Part shown: piece after piece, positions 1-4,910 of the stretch
Numbering within the stretch: position 1 is the stretch's first letter
Layout: the number at the start of each line of letters is the position of its first letter
From: an uncultured Clostridia bacterium
GTDB lineage: Bacteria; Bacillota; Clostridia; Oscillospirales; Acutalibacteraceae
Assembly: GCA_946497265.1 (NCBI GenBank)
Contig: CAMMKL010000130.1
Span: 1 to 6,186 of the forward strand
DNA length: 6,186 nt
Reading direction: 5' to 3'
Position numbers and translations under genes: made by a program
Notes under the pieces: model-generated
Databases searched by the model: none
Told to the model about the DNA's origin: nothing
The model's input: the letters and a program-made list of their open reading frames with translations, nothing else

Positions 1-58
1 TTCATCGGCAAAATTGATTGAATGACACCAATATCTTTAACTATGTGATACCGGTTTG
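1..58 (+). pseudogene. Decayed or frameshifted HTH (XRE-type) end of the SdpI-like regulator
   Basis: This stretch appears to be the remains of the second half of an XRE-type helix-turn-helix that belongs to the membrane protein that follows. Read in the frame of the ATG at 22, it gives MTPISLTM followed by TG. If one G is added to restore TGG (Trp), the reading runs on in frame as W-D-T-G-L-S-V-P-D, the usual end of this HTH (consensus like S-V-S-K-W-E-T-G-x-S-x-P-D). The downstream frame has a TAA at 38-40. The upstream K-I-D segment is cut by a TGA at 19-21, next to a small ATTG-ATTG duplication. So at least two lesions separate the HTH from the downstream frame. The start of the HTH lies beyond the left edge. 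Sequencing or assembly error in one copy is an alternative explanation. Confidence 0.55.
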
Positions 59-826
59 TCGGTTCCTGATGCAGATATTTTAATTCGTGTGGCAGAATTA
101 CTTGATGTGTCGGTTAACAAGCTGTTGGGAATAAAAGATAGTAGCGCCGATATGAATTTATCCAAAGAATTGGCAAAGTTAAGAGAACAGCTTGCTCAAA
201 AAATACAGAGGGAAACCTTGTTGCTTAAAGTTAATAGGAAAAGGGGATTGATTTTATGGTTATCTTTTTTGACTATGCTCATTGCCTTACTGGTCCAAAA
301 TGAAAGGGTATCCATTCTGCTGGTGGGGCGCAGCATATTGATCACGGTAGCAATCCTGTATCGGAATTTAGCTTTATTGACCGGTATTACTACGAATGAT
401 TTGCGCATACGTATTCTGCGTATCACAACTTTGTTTCATATTGGTATTTTTATAGTAGGAATAGGATGTGCCTTTTTGCTTGTCCTGAATACGATCACAT
501 TTTCAGAGAACGAAGAAAAAATGTTTGCTATGGGGTTAATAACATGCGTAATATTGTTCGCGGGCATAGTATCCCCGAAACTTCCATATAACAAACATAC
601 CGGGCTTCGACTGCCATGGACAGTCCAAGATGAAGATACGTGGAATGTTGCCCATAGAATAATTGGGTATATCTCCTTTCCGGTTGTTTTGCTGTATTTC
701 GCTTGTACATGGACAATTGCCAATTTCGAAGTGGTAACCCTTTTTATCATGGTTATTTGGATTGGGATCCCAGGTGGGATTTCCTTTGCTTTCTTCCGTA
801 AAAAAATGCGTGGCAAATTAAAATAA
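56..826 (+). CDS. SdpI-like membrane region of an HTH-SdpI fusion regulator (5' end disrupted)
   Basis: This open frame encodes the end of an XRE HTH (residues 1-25, SVPDADIL...AELLDVSVNKLLG), a charged coiled-coil-like linker (about 34-62, rich in K, E, Q and L) and about six membrane helices (near 65-81, 86-103, 126-147, 156-173, 202-222 and 227-247). Residues 173-201 carry an SdpI-family signature: PKLPYNKHTGLRLPW, then a D-E-D-x-W-N-x-x-H-R segment. SdpI of Bacillus subtilis is a membrane immunity protein and signal receptor against the SDP toxin. HTH-SdpI fusions occur in Firmicutes, usually with unknown ligands. The nominal TTG start at 56 lies inside the HTH and has no Shine-Dalgarno sequence in front, so it is probably not a real start; the true start lies upstream and appears frameshifted. 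The family call is firm, but whether the gene is functional is doubtful. No clear terminator follows the TAA. Confidence 0.75.
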   Translation: MSVPDADILIRVAELLDVSVNKLLGIKDSSADMNLSKELAKLREQLAQKIQRETLLLKVNRKRGLILWLSFLTMLIALLVQNERVSILLVGRSILITVAILYRNLALLTGITTNDLRIRILRITTLFHIGIFIVGIGCAFLLVLNTITFSENEEKMFAMGLITCVILFAGIVSPKLPYNKHTGLRLPWTVQDEDTWNVAHRIIGYISFPVVLLYFACTWTIANFEVVTLFIMVIWIGIPGGISFAFFRKKMRGKLK

Positions 827-960
827 TGCGCTCTGGAACGGATCACATAGTTTGAAATTAGTGCCGAACAAATCATCCATACCCAATAAAAACCAGCCGG
901 ATCACAGCCAATTGGGACGGCATGGGTTGTGTTTTCAAATGGAAAATGCGGGGATAGGCA

Positions 961-989
961 TAGAGTTTACAGTGGGGTTCTGGTATAAT
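961..989 (+). promoter_or_regulatory. Extended -10 promoter of the arginase-like gene
   Basis: A perfect TATAAT at 984-989 is preceded by TGG at 981-983, which supplies the TGn of an extended -10 element. The -35 position 17 bases upstream (961-966, TAGAGT) matches the TTGACA consensus at only three of six positions, as is tolerated for extended -10 promoters. The predicted transcript would start near 996 and carry a leader of about 36 bases. Confidence 0.65.
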
Positions 990-1016
990 GGAGGCAGATA
1001 GATTGCGGATATATAT

Positions 1017-1024
1017 GGAGGGAG
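1017..1024 (+). promoter_or_regulatory. Ribosome binding site of the arginase-like gene
   Basis: GGAGGGAG ends 7 bases before the ATG at 1032. It fixes that codon as the start, and no competing in-frame start lies nearby. Confidence 0.8.
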
Positions 1025-1031
1025 ATTTTTT

Positions 1032-1883
1032 ATGAAAACAATCCGATTGCTTTATCCGGATCATGTCGGCGGTGGGTTGGAAACCTATTATTTTGGAGCA
1101 AATTTGCTGGCACATATCTTACCGCAAAATGACAACCAGCCGCTTGTAAAGGTGGAGGTCGTTCCGCCAGGAAATGAGGAAAAGACGGTCACAGACGGTA
1201 TTTATGCGAAGGAAGAAGTCCTCGCCGGAATTCAGGATGCCATAAGGAAGATTAATACGGAAAAGCCGGACAAAATCATTACCATCGGCGGCAATTGCAT
1301 GGTTTCTTTGGCGCCTTTCGATTATCTTCACGGGCTGTACAAAAACATCGGCATTATTTGGATTGACGCGCATCCGGATGTTTCTACTGTAAAGGACGGT
1401 TATCCCAACGCTCACGCAATGGTGCTTGGTTCGTTGATGGGGCAGGGAGCAGAAGCGCTTTCTAATACGATGCAAAACAAAAAATTCTTGCCCAACGAAA
1501 TAATGTATGTAGGCCTGCAAGGGCTCCACAAGTACCAATCGAACGCCCTGAATGACTTAGGGGTATCTTATCGGGTTCAGACGGACGCCTTTGTGACAAA
1601 TGAAGAAATCTTGCGTTTTATGAAACGGTTTGACCATTTATTGATCCATTTTGATATTGATGTACTCGATGAACACCTGTTCCATTCCACATACTTTGCT
1701 AACCCGGAGTCGGTGGGAGATGGCTCAGGTGGCGGTAAAATGACCATAGAAAAATTATCGAATATTTTACATTTCATTACTGAAAATTCAGATGTCGTTG
1801 GTTTTACCATAGCAGAATACTTGCCATTTGATGAATATAAACTTCATAACCTGTTTGCCGGAATTAAGATGTTCATAGAATGA
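1032..1883 (+). CDS. Arginase/agmatinase-family (ureohydrolase) protein
   Basis: This is a complete 283-residue cytoplasmic protein of the ureohydrolase superfamily, whose members use a two-manganese centre to hydrolyse guanidino compounds (arginine, agmatine, formiminoglutamate). Family motifs appear in order: GGNCMVSL at 86-93 (usually GGDHS), IDAHPDVST at 111-119 with ligands D112, H114 and D116, an NAHAMVLG segment at 126-133 that takes the place of the usual GN-x-H-G-M loop, HFDIDVLDE at 206-214 with D208 and D210, a GGGKMTIEKL segment at 233-242, and E262 where the substrate-binding Glu is expected. The usual first His ligand is replaced by Cys89 and the preceding Asp by Asn88. The length is close to that of typical bacterial members (about 280-310). 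There is no signal peptide. It stands alone, with its own promoter and about 245 bases to the next gene. The superfamily is certain; the substrate cannot be told from sequence, and a classical arginine-to-ornithine role should not be assumed. Confidence 0.88.
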   Translation: MKTIRLLYPDHVGGGLETYYFGANLLAHILPQNDNQPLVKVEVVPPGNEEKTVTDGIYAKEEVLAGIQDAIRKINTEKPDKIITIGGNCMVSLAPFDYLHGLYKNIGIIWIDAHPDVSTVKDGYPNAHAMVLGSLMGQGAEALSNTMQNKKFLPNEIMYVGLQGLHKYQSNALNDLGVSYRVQTDAFVTNEEILRFMKRFDHLLIHFDIDVLDEHLFHSTYFANPESVGDGSGGGKMTIEKLSNILHFITENSDVVGFTIAEYLPFDEYKLHNLFAGIKMFIE

Positions 1884-2002
1884 TGGAAAATTTAGCTCCC
1901 CAATTTTTAGGGTACTCCTTCATAATGAGATGACTAGCCGTTTCGTTAGAAACCTTTGCATGGAATAAATAGAGCTTTACGTGTAAAAGGAAAAACTGCT
2001 AA

Positions 2003-2032
2003 TCGGAATGGATCGTCTTTGCCGGTTATAAT
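2003..2032 (+). promoter_or_regulatory. Possible promoter of the GrpB-family gene
   Basis: A perfect TATAAT lies at 2027-2032, 95 bases before the GrpB start codon. The expected -35 region (2003-2008, TCGGAA) matches consensus poorly and there is no TGn extension. A short palindrome AGATC-GT-GATCT lies downstream near 2053-2064, inside the predicted leader. This is a candidate only. Confidence 0.3.
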
Positions 2033-2112
2033 TTGAAAGGATAGGAAAGGGAAGATCGTGATCTCTTAAAATTCGGATTTGTCTATCTGTAATATGGGAT
2101 CGAACCGATTGA

Positions 2113-2118
2113 AAGGAG
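2113..2118 (+). promoter_or_regulatory. Ribosome binding site of the GrpB-family gene
   Basis: AAGGAG ends 9 bases before the ATG at 2128 and supports that start. Confidence 0.75.
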
Positions 2119-2127
2119 AGGGATTTT

Positions 2128-2652
2128 ATGCCGCAGCATATACTTGTTGTTCCCTACAATCCGCAATGGAAAATAGCATTTCGAAAGGAGGCCGAGTCAA
2201 TTCGGGAAATCTTAGGAGACAATGTGCTTGAAATACATCACATTGGCAGCACCGCCGTAGAAGGCCTTGCCGCAAAACCGATCATTGATATTATGCCGGT
2301 TGTAAAGGATTTACGCCAGGTAGATGAGAAAATTAAGAGTTTTGGAATGCTGGGATACGAATATCTTGGCGAATTTGGAATACCGGGCAGGCGGTATCTG
2401 CGAAAAGGCGGAGACGAAAGAACGCACCAGGTACATATTTACCAGGAAAGGGACTGTTTCAATATTACCCGTCATTTGGCGGTACGGGATTTTCTGAGGC
2501 GCCACGAGTATGAAAGGAAAGAGTATGCAACTCTTAAGATACGACTGGCGGCCAAATATCCGTATGATATTGATCAGTATTGCGACGGTAAGGAAGCTTT
2601 TGTAAAAAACTTGGAGCAAAAAGCATTAATGGAATTAGCAATGATCGGTTGA
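2128..2652 (+). CDS. GrpB family (UPF0157) nucleotidyltransferase-like protein
   Basis: This is a complete 174-residue soluble protein of the GrpB/UPF0157 family, whose fold resembles minimal nucleotidyltransferases. The N-terminus VVPYNPQW (7-14) is typical of the family. The core motif HHIGSTAVEGLAAKPIIDI (37-55) contains the G-S-T and the D-I pair that correspond to the nucleotidyltransferase active-site region. Further conserved elements follow: the THQVHIY strand (99-105), the H116-L-A-V-R-D-F-L-R helix (116-124) and the Y133-x-x-L-K segment near 133-137. The length matches the family (about 165-180). In some proteins the domain is fused to dephospho-CoA kinase, but here it stands alone. 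The biochemical role of stand-alone members is not established, and I infer none. It is flanked by a 244-base gap upstream and a strong terminator downstream, so it is probably monocistronic. Confidence 0.9.
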   Translation: MPQHILVVPYNPQWKIAFRKEAESIREILGDNVLEIHHIGSTAVEGLAAKPIIDIMPVVKDLRQVDEKIKSFGMLGYEYLGEFGIPGRRYLRKGGDERTHQVHIYQERDCFNITRHLAVRDFLRRHEYERKEYATLKIRLAAKYPYDIDQYCDGKEAFVKNLEQKALMELAMIG

Positions 2653-2767
2653 CGCAAAGTAATAAGCCATTTCTTTGGTGTCGGCTTTGACCTTTCGATA
2701 TGCCCGGTATGAAAAAACAATAAAGTAAGTTAAACGCAACAAAACAAAGCTACTGGATAAAAGACAA

Positions 2768-2817
2768 AACCGGAAAGACCTATTCTTTCGTAACGCTAAG
2801 AATAGGTCTTTCCGGTT
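2768..2817. terminator. Bidirectional rho-independent terminator between convergent genes
   Basis: A perfect 20-bp inverted repeat has arms at 2768-2787 and 2798-2817 and a 10-base loop. On the plus strand it is followed by T-rich sequence (GTTTGAGTTCTATTTTTG) and can end GrpB-gene transcription. Read on the minus strand it is followed by TTGTCTTTTATCC and can end the flavodiiron transcript, whose stop codon lies about 29 bases from the hairpin. Its position between two convergent stop codons fits this dual role. Confidence 0.9.
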
Positions 2818-2845
2818 GTTTGAGTTCTATTTTTGTCTCAGCTTT

Positions 2846-4057
2846 TTAACCCTTATTCGCCAAAGAGGACAGGATGCTTTCCTTTAACAATTCAAGAGTA
2901 GAAAGGGAATCCTCATTGGGAGCGGATTTGATGGTTACAATGGGTTCCAAAATGTTTATCCCCTTCATCTCGTCCAGCAAAGCCCGCATTTGCTTGGCGC
3001 AGGAGGGAGCCCAGGAGCCGTTTTCAATTAGAGAGACGGTACGGTTTTGTACATTAAGGGCTTTCATATCGTGCAATAAATTCAGCATAGCGGGGTAAAT
3101 TCCGTTGTTGTAGGTAGGAGCTGCCAGAACGAGATGGCTGCACCGGAACACTTCGGCAATTAGGGTGGAAACGTGTGTGCTGGACACATCGTGTATCGCA
3201 ATATTTTTTATGCCTCCGTCCGCTAACCCGGAAGCCAGGATGCTTACCGCATTCTCCGTGTTTCCATACATCGAGCCGTAAAACAGGGCGACCGCGTTTT
3301 CTTCCGGTTCATATCTGCTCCAGCGGTCGTATTTGTCCAGAAGGTATCCCAATTCGCTGCGCCAAACCGGGCCGTGCAGAGGGCATATCAGACGAATTTC
3401 CGTACCAGCTAGCTTTTTTAATGCCGTTTGTACCTGTGCGCCGTATTTTCCTACAATATTGCTGTAATAGCGGCGAGCGTCCGGCAGCCAATCACGATCA
3501 AAAAATACCTCGTCGTTATACAAATTGCCATTAAGCGCACCGAAGCTTCCAAAAGCATCCGCAGAAAAAAGGATCTTTTCGCTCTCTTCGTACGCCATCA
3601 TCACCTCCGGCCAATGCACCATAGGAGCAAAACAGAAGCGCAGCGTATGGCTGCCCAGAGAAAGGGTATCGTTTTCTTTTACCGTGATGGTACGCCCTTC
3701 CAGATCCATATGATAAAATTGCCGGATCAAGGAGAAGGTTTTGGCATTTCCTACAAGCTTCATTTCCGGGAAATGGAACATCAGCTCTTCGATGTTAGCG
3801 CAGTGATCGGGTTCCATATGGTTGACAACAAGGTAATCCAGTGTTCTTCCGCCAAGCGTATGGAAAATGTTTTCCAAAAACTGACGGGTAATCGAAGAAT
3901 CGACCGTATCCATCAGCGTTGTTTTTTCATCCATAATCAAATACGAATTATAGGAAACGCCTCGGGGGATCGGGAATAGGTTTTCAAACAGTGCCAACCG
4001 GCGATCGTTGCCGCCGACCCAAAAGATGCTGTCCGTAATTTTTTTGGTTGAATACAT
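2846..4057 (-). CDS. fprA: A-type flavodiiron protein (FprA family oxygen/nitric oxide reductase)
   Basis: This 403-residue cytoplasmic flavodiiron protein belongs to a family that reduces O2 to water and/or NO to N2O in anaerobes, taking electrons from rubredoxin or similar carriers. The N-terminal metallo-beta-lactamase-like domain (about 1-250) has the full diiron ligand set: H80-x-E82-x-D84-H85 in NHMEPDHCAN, H148 in VHWPE, D167 in SADAFG and H228 in LHGPVW. The C-terminal flavodoxin-like FMN domain (about 254-395) starts with ALFYGSMYGNTENA (FMN phosphate loop) and includes the APTYNNGIYP and ENGSWAP loops. There is no fused rubredoxin or NAD(P)H-flavin reductase domain, so it is the basic class A form at normal length. 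An AAGGAG motif 7 bases before the ATG and a strong promoter support the start. It is transcribed alone, convergent to the GrpB gene. Whether O2 or NO is preferred cannot be told from sequence. Confidence 0.95.
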   Translation of the reverse strand: MYSTKKITDSIFWVGGNDRRLALFENLFPIPRGVSYNSYLIMDEKTTLMDTVDSSITRQFLENIFHTLGGRTLDYLVVNHMEPDHCANIEELMFHFPEMKLVGNAKTFSLIRQFYHMDLEGRTITVKENDTLSLGSHTLRFCFAPMVHWPEVMMAYEESEKILFSADAFGSFGALNGNLYNDEVFFDRDWLPDARRYYSNIVGKYGAQVQTALKKLAGTEIRLICPLHGPVWRSELGYLLDKYDRWSRYEPEENAVALFYGSMYGNTENAVSILASGLADGGIKNIAIHDVSSTHVSTLIAEVFRCSHLVLAAPTYNNGIYPAMLNLLHDMKALNVQNRTVSLIENGSWAPSCAKQMRALLDEMKGINILEPIVTIKSAPNEDSLSTLELLKESILSSLANKG

Positions 4058-4064
4058 ATTTTTT

Positions 4065-4070
4065 CTCCTT
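4065..4070 (-). promoter_or_regulatory. Ribosome binding site of the flavodiiron gene
   Basis: On the minus strand this reads AAGGAG, 7 bases before the ATG whose first base is 4057. Confidence 0.8.
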
Positions 4071-4085
4071 TCTGGTTATAGCTTT

Positions 4086-4114
4086 CTTATAATTTAGGAA
4101 ATAATGGATGTCAA
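4086..4114 (-). promoter_or_regulatory. SigmaA-type promoter of the flavodiiron gene
   Basis: Read on the minus strand, a perfect TTGACA (4114-4109) is separated by exactly 17 bases from TATAAG (4091-4086), five of six matches to the -10 consensus. Transcription would start near 4079, giving a short leader of about 22 bases with the ribosome binding site. Such a near-consensus promoter suggests substantial basal expression. I saw no obvious operator overlapping it. Confidence 0.8.
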
Positions 4115-4819
4115 AATTCTACTATCTATAACGACAAAGAAAAGTAATAGTACAATAATCCTTTAGCGTTGGGTTGGAAATGAAGGATACGGTTATGGAA
4201 AACCGCAAATGTCATTGGTCATATTTTATCCCGTAAAGATTTGCATAACCCTTATGCCGGAAGCAAAATCCTATCGATACGGTGATATAAAAGGCAACGC
4301 TAATTTAAATGGTTTCCTATAGAAGTTAGGAATTTTGTCATACATAGGTTAGCAAATTCTAACTTGTTTTTCACTACAATTTAGGATACATGATTTTTAC
4401 ATAAATTGCAAGGGGATTCTTTCCTTTTGGTCGATGGGGCAATAAGATACCAAGAAAGATTTAGAATCCTGTTTTGAGGTTAGGTGGTTAAAGGCAAATA
4501 ATTGCAATAATAATAAAAATATTTACTTATAATTTATATTTAATAAATATATTTTTAAATATTATATCAAAAAATGCATCCTGAAACAGTATGTTTATAG
4601 TTGAATACCGCCGCCTAGGAAGACCAGGTCGTATCAGCGACATAGAAAAACTATTTCCATTCGCAGTTATAGCAGGGATATCTGTAAATCAAGGTAAGAA
4701 GGAATAATAATTATTTTGTAAAAGGCTGACCATTTTAGAAGCGATAGCTTTTCATCTAAATTGTAGAGATACGGGATGGAGGAGGACAAAATAATACAAA
4801 TAACAGATAAAATCGTGAA
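4115..4819. other. AT-rich intergenic region without a convincing gene
   Basis: No coding frame of meaningful length is visible on either strand between the divergent flavodiiron and secreted-protein promoters. Contents I can see: a 6-bp hairpin GCATAA-CCC-TTATGC (4243-4257); an imperfect inverted repeat (4323-4365) followed by a T-run; a nearly pure A/T block (about 4499-4573) with a palindrome at 4535-4551; a 38-codon open frame at 4591-4707 without a ribosome binding site; a bulged hairpin at 4734-4760; and an orphan GGAGGAGG at 4778-4785 with no usable start codon just after it. It may contain decayed coding sequence or an untranslated RNA; neither is shown. Confidence 0.5.
4323..4371 (+). 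terminator. Possible terminator-like hairpin in the AT-rich gap
   Basis: AAGTTAGGAATTTTG at 4323-4337 pairs imperfectly with CAAATTCTAACTT at 4353-4365, with one bulged base and one extra T, and GTTTTT follows at 4366-4371. The shape is that of a weak plus-strand rho-independent terminator, but no plus-strand gene lies directly upstream. The stem is AT-rich, so chance is a serious alternative. Confidence 0.3.
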
Positions 4820-4848
4820 TTGTAAATTAAAAAAATATAAGTTATACT
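4820..4848 (+). promoter_or_regulatory. Promoter of the secreted modular protein gene
   Basis: TTGTAA (4820-4825, four of six matches to TTGACA) is spaced 17 bases from TATACT (4843-4848, five of six matches to TATAAT). The sequence around it is A/T-rich. Transcription would start near 4855 and give a leader of about 55 bases. Confidence 0.6.
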
Positions 4849-4897
4849 ATTCATAATGAGATTCAGAATGATTTCTGGGCAAATTTAATAAAGCAAC

Positions 4898-4903
4898 AGG
4901 AGG
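4898..4903 (+). promoter_or_regulatory. Ribosome binding site deciding between two adjacent ATG codons
   Basis: AGGAGG lies 4 bases before the ATG at 4908 and 7 bases before the in-frame ATG at 4911. The 7-base spacing is better, so 4911 is preferred; the alternative only adds one Met. Confidence 0.75.
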
Positions 4904-4910
4904 AAGAATG

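Noticed and set aside
436..876. Minus-strand open frame of 146 codons opposite the SdpI-like gene
   Set aside because: It is antisense to a frame with clear membrane helices and an SdpI signature, has no ribosome binding site and resembles no family.
839..906. Direct repeat CGGATCACA at 839-847 and 898-906
   Set aside because: Only 9 bases long, with no third copy and no link to a promoter element; too short to call an operator.
1919..1931. 13-base match TTCATAATGAGAT, repeated at 4850-4862
   Set aside because: One exact 13-base match in 6 kb of AT-rich DNA is expected by chance at a fair rate. There is no extended similarity or shared context.
1940..1953. Hairpin GTTTC-GTTA-GAAAC after the arginase-like gene
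   Set aside because: The 5-bp AT-rich stem has no T-run after it, so it is not a credible terminator.
3428..3979. Plus-strand open frame of 183 codons opposite the flavodiiron gene
   Set aside because: It lies antisense to a gene with all diiron ligands and the FMN loop, and shows no domain of its own.
4180..4322. Two tiny open frames (18 and 22 codons) in the AT-rich gap
   Set aside because: Neither has a ribosome binding site, known motif or supporting context.
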